This document shows positions 11,099 to 21,790 of a DNA stretch of 64,000 nt, one piece after another. The DNA is from Alligator mississippiensis (lineage: Eukaryota; Chordata; Crocodylia; Alligatoridae): positions 66,795,181 through 66,859,180 of the forward strand of contig NC_081829.1 of NCBI RefSeq assembly GCF_030867095.1, read 5' to 3'. The notes beneath the pieces are model-generated. The model worked only from the letters and a program-made list of their open reading frames with translations, ran no database searches and was not told the origin of the DNA. Numbering within the stretch: the first letter of the stretch is position 1; each line of letters starts with the position of its first letter. A program made the position numbers and the translations under genes.

Positions 11099-13250
11099 CC
11101 CATGGGAACAATTCTCCTTCCAGAATGGATTGAAAACTAAATCTCAAAAGAAAGATCTCTTCACTGTTTACATGTCTCCCCTCCTCCACTTTCCCCAACC
11201 AGCTGCTACACAAAACTAAGTAGAATCCAACCCCCTCCCCAAACCCCAAGACTCCCAAAAACATCCAGCATCCCATGTGTTCCCAACAGTCCAAATTTGA
11301 ACTTGAGCACCAGGAAGTGACTTCTATCATTAGATTATCTTGTTCAATCACATAGTTGATCAAATGCCCTGATGTCTTGAATTTGTTCCTTTGGTGGAAC
11401 AGGGTATTTGTGATGACAAGTCTGTGTTCTGTGCACTTTGTCAGGAGAAGGACCCCATTAGCATTTGAATTCCCAATGCTTTCTTCTCTGATAGTATCAT
11501 TCCAAAGTTTTGAGTCTCTTCCCACTCTGGCAATAAAATCTCCAAGAAGGATGATCTTATCTTCCCTTGGGATATTTGAGTGGATGGTATCAAGCCGAGT
11601 AGAAGTTCTCCTTCATGATCTCATAGGCATTGAGAGTTGGGGCATATGCACTAACAGTTGTCGCCTGTTGGTTTTTGGCAAGTTTCAGATGGAGGGTCAT
11701 GAGGCGTTCATTAATGCCAATTGAGAATTCTGAGAGCGGGTTCACGAGTTTGTTTTTGATAGCAAAACCAACTCCATGCGTCTCTGGCTCTTCTTCTGCT
11801 CTCCCTCTCCAGAAGGTGTATCCTCCACTTTCTTCTTTCAGATGTCCTTCTCCAGCATATTGAGTTTCAGATAGGGCAGCAATGTCTATGTTGAACTTCC
11901 TCAGTTCATGAAAGACGATTGCTGTCCTTTGCTTGGGGCAATCACTATTTGTGTACAGGGAGTCTTCAGGCTTACGACACAATTGGTTCCTGAAAACTGT
12001 GTCTTAAGTTGAAACGGGACTCAGAACCAATTTTCTCATAAGAAACAATGTTATAAGTGGGCTATTAGTTCCTGAACAAAGGCCCAATACCCTATTTTCA
12101 CCAAAAATACCCCAGAATTTTGTACTCTATCAATTATAGATGAGTAATATAGCTACATTAATGCATGTATATAGTAAATAGCAATCATATTGATTTGGAA
12201 GGACTTTTTTGAGGTGACTTTGCTGGACTTTTTGAAAGGCTCTTGGTTGGACTTTTTGAAGGGTTTTGGCTGGAGTCTTCTCAGGAGTCTTGGCTGCAGG
12301 TTTTTCTGGAGTCTTATCTGCTTTCTTAAAGAAAGTGTCCAAGGAAGTTTGGACAGATGTTTTCCAGGGAGATAAGCGATGCAGCGAATTTGTTCACTGG
12401 TGTGGTGTCGCATCAGATCAAGCACTGTAAAGTCAAAACTGACATCATAAAGTTGAAACAGGGTGTCAATTTATAAATGTTGTTGTAGGTGCAAAACATT
12501 CAAACTCAAAACATTGTAAATTGAGGACTGCCTGTAGTCCATTATGGTTAGAGCATTCCAGGTTCCAAAAATCATTTTTGTTTCTTTGTGACCTCATGGA
12601 GGTGATTCCACTGGATACAGTTATCCAGCTAGCAACTGATCAAGACAGACTATGCTTGGGGCACCTTTTCTAGCCCCCTCCCCATGTGGGGTAAGAAGAG
12701 TGGATCCTAAATAGGACTGCTCAGTCCTGGGTGCAGATGCTAAACTGCTCTTATTGCCTCTGTCCTCAAACAAGACGACTGAAGCAAACACCCACTGCCT
12801 ACGTGCCAGTCCATGACTAGGAATTTCCAGATCTCATAGTCCTGTCCACACTCATCAATTGCTGTAGGACTTTCCTGTTATGCAGAGGAGATATATAGTT
12901 CCCATAAGGATGATGCCTATGTTTGACTTCTTTTAGCATAAGGATGTTGTAGCACGTCAGCAAAACACACAGTCCTTGATAGATAGGGATCTACATCCAG
13001 TGGCATGGAATCCAAGATGGTTGGAGACCCTTGATCTGCTGCAGCCTTCATCCGCCTTTACAGCTGCTGAAGAGGGAGTTACACTTTTCTTCAGCCTGGT
13101 CTGCCATTGAGGTCTTCTTGGATTGCTCTTAGTCAGGAAACCTCCTCCTTGACCTCACTGCCATGGGTCACCCTACCAGGAGCATAAAGTTCCTGACGGC
13201 ATTGCTCTCAGGATCATTGGAACATGCAAGCCTCTGCATCACTACAAGTG
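11060..13250 (-). pseudogene. LINE 5' part: 5' UTR and AP-type endonuclease, antisense
   Basis: On the minus strand the order is: a 5' UTR-like region (about 13250-12650), an endonuclease start with GTWNALT near 12590, then after an inserted transposon (11956-12534) the segment CPKQRTAIVFHELRKFNIDI, AALSETQYAGEG, GVGFAIKNK, INERLMTLHL, VSAYAP, and farther on NSNANGVLLL then HRLVITNTLFHQRNKF. These are the motifs of the apurinic-type endonuclease in LINEs often annotated as craniofacial development protein 2-like. Stops and frameshifts break the frame. The clade is not certain (RTE-related or another APE-type clade). Confidence 0.7.
11956..12534. mobile_element. Tigger-like (Tc1/mariner-type) element nested in the LINE
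   Basis: The ends are inverted: CAGGGAGTCTTCAGGCTTAC on the left, and on the opposite strand CAGGCAGTCCTCAATTTAC from the right. TA dinucleotides flank it at 11954-11955 and 12535-12536, as expected for Tc1/mariner target duplication. Removing the element and one TA joins the two halves of the LINE endonuclease frame in phase, which confirms the boundaries. No transposase frame is present; a Lys/Pro-rich repeat-like ORF inside (about 12130-12425) is probably incidental. Confidence 0.8.
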
Positions 13251-15040
13251 AAAATTTAATATAATTGAAATAGTCCTTAGAGCAAGAAATTGAACCCAGA
13301 CCTATTTTTCCTTCCATGGCTGCCCTCTATGGCAGAGAATCATTTTTTTCTTGCTCCCTCCTCCTTGATTCTCCAAATCTCTTGGTTTTCCATGCAAGCT
13401 GGACAGGCTTTAACTGAAGACTAAAGAGTGTTAATTTGGCCCCACAGGAAACACCTTTGTTTCATGTCAGACAGCACAAAAGCACAACAGAGAAAAGAAA
13501 AGGTAAGGTTTTTATTCAAACTCCAGTCAACACGATCACAGCAGCCCCTACTGCCAAATGGCAGCCTCTGACAAAGACCTGGGTAATTGACCCCCAGTAA
13601 TAGGATGCCTGACTACTTGAATAGAAAGCAGACAAACTGGCTGAATTACAACACAACTCATCTTTTAAAGCCAAATTAAGTAATTGGAAAGAAAGTAAAA
13701 GGTACCATTATAAATCAAGGGTGCTGAGAGAAGTGCAGCTCCCTGGTGTAGCTCAGAAGGCTTCACAGGAAATGTTCCGAGTTACAATGATCTCTGGACC
13801 AAACAGAAGTTCACTGTTGATTCCAGGGGAGAAGGTAATCTAGCTGCTGCCTGTGAGCCTGCAGCTAGTTTCCCTTAGCAATGGTCCCTGCTTTCTGCCA
13901 GCCTGTGCTGTTTTCAGAATGGGAGCAGGGGAAAGAGAGTAGAGGGAGCTCATACTAGGGGTTCCCCAGCTGGTGCTGGAGGATGGGGTGGGTAAATTGG
14001 AGGGATCTCCCCCACCACCTTCAGGGAAACTCCAATACACTCATCCCACCCTCCAGCACTGGCTGAAAAACCCCCAGACTTAACTCCCTCTGCTCCCTTT
14101 CCCCCCTCCCATTCTGAAAACAGCTCGGAGGCTGGCAGGCAGTGTAGACAGAAGTAACAGAAGACCCTCTGTTTTGAATTGTGTTCATCAGACCCCTTAT
14201 GCAATGAAGGTTTAAATTTTTGCCTGATTGCCTATTTTCGAAGCAGTTGACTGCTGTGCACTTGTGTTTCATCAGTTATAGATGGTTTTCTTTGGTCAGA
14301 TTGGACCAAAATTGTCACTTCTGTCTGTGCCCCTAGTCTCTGAAGAGTGTTAACTTGCTCCTTGTTTGTCTTGTTATAAAAGAACCTGGAGACAACATTT
14401 TTGGTAGAAGTGCCCCTGAATAGCAGGTTCAGAGGTTGAACAGAGAACTGACTCAAAATACTGCTGGAGTCTTGGTCACATGTTTTACACAGCAAGTATC
14501 TTGACTGTGTGTCTGTTGCCACAAGGTTTGCACCAGAGTCTGGCGTTTGCTAAATAAGTAACTTATATGAAGCTTGATTCGTTGCAGATACAGGGAGAGG
14601 GCATCTCAATGTTTCAGTTAAGGATGGGTATAAATGCCTTTTAGATAGTTTGTATGGAAGCAGCAAGGCCTGAGATAAAGTCTTGAAAGCATTCACAGAT
14701 GATTGCCAACGCTTTGTTAGCACCACAGTTGTGCCTCCCCTACCAAGATTATCATTGCATCCTTTCCTTTCATATAGGACAGTCTTCATAATGCATATGT
14801 AGTGGGTTTCACACATCATTATTACCTTGTTACTGACATAGGAGAGCTGCCAACCCATAAAACATGTGCGATAAGTTGATAGTGGGTTGCTCAGAACAAA
14901 AAATGGCCAAAGCAGGATTACAGCAAAGGATTTTCTTGTTTTCTTAGATGAATTTTTCTGTTCAGAACTCTTTGTAATAACTACACAGAGAGTGCCCCCA
15001 ACCTGCCTGGAGGATAGCCCACAGCCTGGTAGAAGAGTCT
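13250..15040. other. Intergenic, no confident gene
   Basis: The region contains several minus-strand ORFs of 60-170 codons (longest about 14550-15071) but no recognised family signature, no shared exon structure and no clear terminal repeats. The ORF at 14021-14272 starts with a C-x4-C pattern that superficially resembles a THAP finger, but the downstream ligands are missing. Confidence 0.4.
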
Positions 15041-15232
15041 TACCAGATTTCATAGACATTAGGGCTGGCACGGACCTTGGAAGATCATCGAGTCCAGCCC
15101 CCTGCCCCAGGTACAGGAAGTCAGCTGGGGTCAGAGGATCCCAGCAAGATAAATGTCCAATTGACTCTTAAAGGAATCCAGAGTAGGTGCTTGCACCACT
15201 TCTGGTGGCAGTCTGTTCCAGGCCTTGGGGGC

Positions 15233-16690
15233 TCAGATTGTAAAGAAGTTCTTCCTTATGTCCAGCCTGAAACAGTCTAGGAGGAGTTTGTGACCATTTA
15301 ACCTTGTCATCCCATGGGGTGCTCTGGTGAACAGGTGTTCCCCCAGATCCTGATGTACACCTCTTATATACTTATAGGCAGCCACCAGGTCCCCCCTGAG
15401 CCTGTGCTTTTCCAGGCTGAAGAGTCCCGTAGCTCTCAGCCTGTCGTCATATGGTCTGTTTTCCTGCCTTCTGATCATGTGCATGGCTCTCCTCTGGACT
15501 CTTTCAAGCTTCTCCACATCCTTTTTAAATTGTGGAGCCCAGAACTGGATACAGTACTCCAGCTGTACACCAAGCCTGAGTACAGTGGGAGGATGACATC
15601 CTGGGATTTGCTAGAGAAGCATATATGGATGCTAGCCAGAGCTTTGCTCGCTTTGCCAGCTGCAACTTCACATTGGTGGCTCATATTCATCTTGTGGTCA
15701 ATCATGACCCCCAAGTCCCTTTCGGCCTTGGAGCTAGCAAGCATAGCACTGCTGAGCCTATAAGCATGCTGTGGGTTTTTCTTCCCAAGGTGGAGTACCT
15801 TGCATTTTTCAGCGTTGAAAGTCATCAGGTTTTCATCCACCCATTTTCCAAGCCTGTCAAGGTTGGCCTGGATCACCATCCTGTCCTCAGGTATGGACTC
15901 TTTTCCCCAAAGTTTGGTGTCATCAGTGAACTTGGCTAGTCTACTTCTGACACCAAAGTCCACATCATTAATGAAGATATTGAAAAGGATAGGCCTAAGG
16001 GGCCTTGGGGGACCCCACTGCTCATGGCGCACCACAATGATTGACTACCATCAACTACAACTCTCTGGGTCTGACCTTGAAGCCAATTCCCCAGCAGGTA
16101 GACTGTGATGTAGCTGAGGCCGCAATTGACTATTTTTTCTATAAGACAATCATGGGATACCAGATCGAAAGCTTTTTTAAAGTCAAGATAGATAATGTCA
16201 ATCTCCTCTCCTTTGTGGAGGTGATATGTCATCTGGTCATAGAAGGAGATGAGATTGGTCAGGCAAGACGTACCCGTAACAAACCCATGCTGGCTATTCC
16301 TCAAGAAGTTGCTTTCAGCCAGTTTATCAAGAATGGTCTCTTTGATGATTTTTTTTAAGATCTTCCCAGGGATAGAGGGCAGGCTGATGGGCCTGTAGCT
16401 CCCCAGATCTACTTTCCTCCCTTTCTTGAAGATAGGCATCACATTGGCCTTCTTTCAATCCTCATGCACTTCACCCAAGTGCCACAAGTTCTCGAAGATC
16501 CATGCCAGTGGCAGAGCTATCATGCTTGCCAGCTCCTTAAGTACCCTGGGGTGTAAGCTGTCTGGGCCAGCTGACTTGAAGGTGTCCAGCCTCTCAAGGT
16601 GTTCTTTCACATGGTCAATGTTGATGGAGGGTTACAGTTCTCCCTCACCCTGGCCGTCCCATACTGTATTGAGCAGGGCGATCCCTTGAG
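15233..16690 (-). pseudogene. CR1 ORF2 reverse-transcriptase remnant
   Basis: On the minus strand I read [20 protein letters not shown] near 16600, MPIFKKGRKVDLGSYRPISL near 16430, SQHGFVTGTSCLTNLISFYD, YLDFKKAFDLVSHDCL, SSGVPQGP, then ILFNIFINDVD and LAKFTDDTKLWG (the YxDD box is changed to FTDD, in a CR1-typical FADD position), and KCKVLHLGKKNPQHAYRL. The frame shifts near 15990. The order and spacing are those of the CR1 RT; the endonuclease half is missing. Confidence 0.85.
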
Positions 16691-17740
16691 GCTGGTGAAA
16701 AACTGACGCAAAATACCCATTGAGAAGAGCAAAATACCCATTAAGAAAAGCCTCCTTCTCAGCAGGGTGAGGTAGAGGCCATCCCTTCCCAGCAGCCCAC
16801 TGCCTCCCTTACCAAAGAGTGGGCTGTGATCATGGAAGCCAAAGCCTTCACAATGACACCAGCACCGCAGTCTCTGGTTGACTACCTCAACCCGTCTCTC
16901 CCTCCCCAGCCCATGACCCACAACTGGGAGCAGCGAGGAAAAGACCACTTGTATCTCCAACCCACTAAGCCCCACTCCCAGAGCTCTGTAGTCTCTCATG
17001 ACATGGCTGGGATTGCACCAAGCCATGTCATTCATGCCCACATGGATAAGGAGCATAGGGTAGTGGTCAGAGGGCCACAGAATCTTTGGGATCCTCTTAG
17101 CTATGTCCTAGATGGGAAGTAGCAGACCTCCCAGGCTAGGGGGTCTGGGTGGCAGATTGTCCCCTCAGTCCCCCTTCGGAGGGAGTCTCCCAAGATGAAC
17201 ACTCTGCATTTCATCTTGGGGAGAGAGTGGGGGTGGGTGATCCTTCCTTGCCTGCTAGAGCTGGCAACTCTGGGGCTCCCCTGGGGCTGCAAGAGGTTCA
17301 TACCTGTTGCAAAGCCCCAGAGGGGAGGGGACCTTGACCACCTTGGTCCAACCCCCTGGCTGGACAGCATGGGAGACCTGAGTCCTCCCTTGCCCTGGAG
17401 GATGAACTTTGTCTACCCTCTGCCTCCAGGGGATGAAGGGCCTGGCAGTAGGAGTCTATCTCCTGCTCACCATCCCTGATGGCATGCAGTCTCTGGACTG
17501 TGGCCTGGAGCTCCTCTATCTGGTGCCCCGGAAACTCCAAAGTGGAGCAAACCTCGCAAGGGCAGGTGGCCATGCTTCCAGTCCCATGAGCCTGGAAATG
17601 TGCCAGGCAGCCCCTGCAGCCAAGAGCCAGAGGTTCCGTATGTGTGGAGACTGGAACCATGAGTTCTGTCTAGGTGGAGACCTTTGAGGTGCCAGAGGGG
17701 GAGGCTACAGACTCCAAGGGGACCTTCAGGGTGTGGCATG
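16650..17740 (-). pseudogene. CR1 ORF1 remnant with SGNH/esterase-like domain
   Basis: The minus-strand ORF at 16607-17056 contains LLIHVGMNDMA (the GxND block of SGNH-type esterases), DYRALGVGLSGLEIQVVFSS, LPVVGHG and GLLGRDGLYLT (the DGxHL block with His replaced by Tyr). Upstream, 17298-17660 has CPCEVC followed by a heptad-like EELQATVQRLHAI, matching the zinc-finger and coiled-coil N-terminus of CR1 ORF1. Frames are broken between them. Confidence 0.75.
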
Positions 17741-18164
17741 TGCCCATCCGCATTTTACTAGTGGCAGTCTGGCTACTACTGTGACTACCCACCCTAATAG
17801 CTCACAGGCAGGGCCTCGGGCTCTCCTGCTCACCCTCCTGTGCAAACTCCCATGCTAACTCATGTGCCAGGCAGACAAGCGTGCCTGTTTGCGTGGCCTG
17901 TTCACAAGGCTCCTATTGCGTGACTCCCTGGGGGCTGAGCAAAGTAGGAGCTGGGGGGGGGGGGCATGTTTCTCCCCAGCTCCAACTCAGCTACCCCACA
18001 GCTGTCTGGGTTTGGGCCCCTCCCCCCCTGCTGTGGGTCCCATCTACCTCTGGTTGCACTGGGGGTCCAGGTCGGGGTCCTGCTGGAGGGTCCTGGGGGT
18101 CCCTGGGCTCAACAGGCTTCTACCCATGCATCTCACACTGGAGCCAGGGACAAACAGGTGTTAG

Positions 18165-20700
18165 AGACTGATTGAAAACTTCTCAGGCAGAGTCATTTCT
18201 GTACTTTCATATCCAGGTGGAAGCTTTGACTATTGCTTTATTACAGAACAGGAGGGAAGGGGCAATGCCAGCAGCCCCATTACCAACCATGTCTTAAGCT
18301 ACAGAAGTGACTCCATCTGCTTTGAAAGAACGAGCTCATATGCTCGCTTTCAAAAGAGGATTCTAGGCCATGGATCTCAGGTGTAGGATGTGCACAGTTG
18401 TATAGCAGCTATAAGACTTACTGTTACAGGGCACCACTGGTGGGCAACTCCAGGGTTCAGTCCATTGCAAGCCCTATACTCCCCATGTTCCATGCATCTG
18501 CCATGCCTTGTTGTTAAATGACTTGGAGAAGTTGCCTCATTCACTAGCAGGGAGGGGTGTGGAGTTAAGACCCTGTGTTACTATTCCTGCCTGCCTTTTC
18601 TTTATCTACATTGCCATTATGAAATGGTTAAATCTAGGCCCCCTTCCAGAGCCTCAGTTTTTTTGGCAGCAAGGTCTTTGCTTGCCCTGGCCAACAGACA
18701 TAGTTCAGTCCCTCCTGGGTCTCAAAATAAGAGCCCTTAGTTTCAGTAGCTGATGGATTAACCCCTTGGCCAGGCTTAAGGAATCACTGCCTTTGCTGCC
18801 CTGTTGTAACCCAGGCCGCAGAGCGAGTATTCAGAAGTCTTTCAGGGTCAAACACTGCAGAGTCCCATTCCTCAGGCTTCTGCTATGCGGTCTCCTCATC
18901 TCCTCTTATAGCTGCATCGGGTCCAGTGATTGAGACCAATAGATATTTACTGGAACTGTCCTTCCACTCCGGGTCACAAAGTACAGAACATAACATTTCA
19001 CAGCCCTGGTCCCAAAAATGTACAAAGAAAAAACGATTTAGCTTACAGCCAGAGATCCCCACATCTTTGAGTCCATTCTCTGCCTGCCCCAGGATACCCT
19101 GCTTTCCTGCTGCTGGGATGCCTCCCATCTGCCTCTTGGAGCAGTTCATCTTGATTCTCATGCTAGACTTTTCTTACCTCTTGCTTTGTAAGACCAATGT
19201 TTATGCTTCCATGCCCTTCCCCTTTGCCACTCACCATACTTTGCTTGGTCAGAGTAGCATAAGAGGCCTTTATTAAAGGCTTTCAATCTCTAAGAGGAGT
19301 GAGTCTGCAGTTTGACACCAGCTGTGTTTCCACCTTACTTCACTGGTTTCTCATCTCTTCTAGCTGGGAAGGCCCTAATCTTAAAGGGACCTAGCCTTCT
19401 GGCTTAGTCCTACAGTCTCTTCCCAGTAACAGGGTGAAACACCATGTTACTCTTGCTCTCACCAATTCCCTGTTCGCTCGCTTGGAGAGCTCGCCACTCA
19501 ATGAGAACAAGAGGACATAATTGCCCTATTGGGCCAGACCAATGTCCCATCTACACTGTCTCTGACAATGGCAAGTGGCAAGAAGAGGAGGAATATATGA
19601 AAGGGGCATGAACATCCCTGTCATACCCTCTCTGGCATCAACCCAGGCTCTCTGAGTTTCTTCTCCCCAATATCCCACATCATCCACAAGCATGGATGCA
19701 AGGGATAAATTAGGAATTCTTCTGTTTGTGTCTTGTCTTCAATTCTGCTTATAGAGACCTGACCAAGGCACAAAGCCATCAGCCTCCCTGCCACAAATTC
19801 TAGAAGCAGCTTTGCAAGAGGAGCCTTCAGACTCAGCACACCATTATTCATTCATCTCTAAGAACTGAGCTCCGGGTAGACTTCTTCCTTATTTTCTGTA
19901 CTGTCATGGATTGCTAATCCCACTTCATCCCGGCCTTCTTCTACCACTACAGCCCTTCCTCTTTTCAACCTCACCATCTCTGTCCATTTTGCTTTTTACC
20001 ACCTCTTGCCTCCATTACCTCTCTCTCTCTCTCTTCCCTTCCCTTGATCCACAACCCATCTTTGCTCCCACAATCTCTTCCCAGATTTCAGCCCCAGAGA
20101 ATACCTCTTCCCCTGGGGTTTTCATCACCCTATTTCTGTATGCCCCTCCCATCTTCCCCATCACAACCAGTCCAGATAGTAGTGGTATAGAAATCAGAAA
20201 GAGTGGCTCCCACACCTCATTATTAATCCCACATAATCTGTCATTTTCAAAGGCTCATAATTATGCCCTCTACCTGAACTGCCAGAATTCGTTACCATGA
20301 GGTTTAAGGGTCTTATGTTTTGAAGCCAAGGTCTGTTTTCTTCTGTTTCCTATCTAAACATCATAGCCAGAATCTACTAGGATGAATCCCAGGCTGTTCT
20401 CAGGCAGGTTAGAGATCTATTGGTTTGAATGTCCTAGGGCTGGATGCTGCAAAAAATACCACAAGCTTTTTTTTCCTCGAAAGGAACAAGGTTTTATTGT
20501 TATACCACTACTGTAGTGCACTTAGTATCGAGTTAAAATTCAAATTGTAATGGAACATTTAAATAGTAATACACAGAATATAAAGGTTTTATTGGAATAA
20601 TGGGCTTTACATGGCTATTTGATAATAATTAAATTAATATAGAAAGGGTTGTAAGAGTTCACCATCATTCCTGATGTGTCATGTCTTTCTGAGCCATCTC
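18165..20700. other. Intergenic, no gene; possible old dispersed repeat at 19.5 kb
   Basis: I recognise no exon. A compact hairpin lies at 18321-18354 (TTTGAAAG, CGAGC, then GCTCG, CTTTCAAA). Near 19535 the words GGGCCAGACCAATGTCCCAT then GTCTCTGACAATGGC resemble a widespread sauropsid interspersed repeat, but I cannot fix its limits. A pyrimidine-rich tract spans about 19925-20110. Confidence 0.4.
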
Positions 20701-20799
20701 ATATTTAACAATCACTTAGGGGGAAAAAGTTGAAATCACTTTATAACCTCTCCTTTGCCTGCATTAATTAATTCAGTTATTTATTTGTTTATTTATTCA

Positions 20800-21790
20800 G
20801 TCATTCTGTTTATGTGCTGTTCTCCCTCCAAACCATTCTTAATGTATTTTCGGAAGTCTATGAGAGTGTTGGCCTAACTCTAAACATCAGGAAAGTGCAA
20901 GTCCTTTACCAACCTGCTCCAAATGGAGAAACAAACCACCCCCCTCCATTGAAATCAATGGAGAATTGCTGGGGAAAGTGGATCACTTCATCTATCTTAG
21001 AAGCCATCTTTCATCAAAGGCAGACATCGACATGGAAATACAACATCACTTGAAATGTGCAAGTACAGTCTTTGGACTTTTGAGTAAAAGAGTCTTTTTA
21101 AATCATGACATCCTTACTGAAACAGAGCTCTTGGTTTATTGAGCCATTGTCATTCCAACTCTGCTGTATAGCTCAGAAACTTGGAGCACATACAGAAGAC
21201 ATCTCAAGAGCTTGGAAAAGTACCACCAACAGTGTCTTCACAAGATCCTTCAGATTATCTGGGAAGATAGATGCACAAACATCAGTGTCTTAGCCAAAGC
21301 AAATTCCAGCAGCATTGATGCCATGATCATCCAAACCAACTTCGCTGGACAGGTCATGTTGCTCACATGCCTGACTCCTGCTTTCCAAAGAGAATCTTTT
21401 TCTCACAACTGAAAGAAGCTCAGTGGAGGGCAAAAAAAGCACTTTGAAGACACCCTGAAGGGAAACCTGAAGAGGTGTCATCAACATCAACACTTGGGAG
21501 ACCCTTGATCAGGACCAACCAAAATGGAGAAAGACTCTTTGGGAAGGACCTCAACACTTTGAAACAGCTTGTCAACAGGCAGAAGAGGAAAAGAGGAACA
21601 GGTGAAAAGAACATCAGATCATCCAGCACAGCAACACAGTGCCCATCTCTCCTGGAAACATCTGTCTGCACTGCAACAAGACATGTAGATCTAGAAGTGG
21701 GCTAGGGAGCCACCTGAGGACTTAATCTTCCAAGGATCTTAATAGTATCTTACTCGTTCATAAGTGATTGCCCATCATCATCATCACTAG
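20800..21790 (+). pseudogene. LINE ORF2 C-terminal end, sense
   Basis: Three frames give one continuous LINE product: LNVFSEVYESVGLTLNIRK near 20835, KADIDMEIQHH near 21018, FLLSKRVFLNHDILTETELL near 21075, LYSSETWSTYRRHLKSLEKY near 21160, HKILQIIWEDRCTNISVL near 21238, and a terminal zinc-finger-like CLHCNKTC then GLGSHLRT with TAA at 21723-21725. A short CATCATCATCATCAC tail follows at about 21773, a typical LINE 3' microsatellite end. At least three frameshifts make it dead. It could be the same family as the antisense LINE at 11-13 kb. Confidence 0.7.

Larger units (their letters stand above)
15042..18165 (-). mobile_element. CR1 LINE, internally deleted, antisense
   Basis: The 3' end at about 15042-15110 on the minus strand reads GATCTTCCAAGGTCCGTGCC and ends in ATGTCTATG, the CR1-type short 3' tail. 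Moving 5', the RT C-terminus (ERVQRRAMHMIRRQENRPYDDRL, LFSLEKHRLRGDLVAAYKY), RT core and fingers follow, then directly the ORF1 esterase-like domain and a GC-rich ORF1 N-terminus and 5' region. The AP endonuclease that should lie between ORF1 and RT is absent. Several frameshifts make it non-functional. Confidence 0.85.

Noticed and set aside
14021..14272. C-x4-C start resembling a THAP zinc finger
   Set aside because: The later Cys/His ligands and the AVPTIF-like end are absent and no transposase follows, so the resemblance is too short to support a call.
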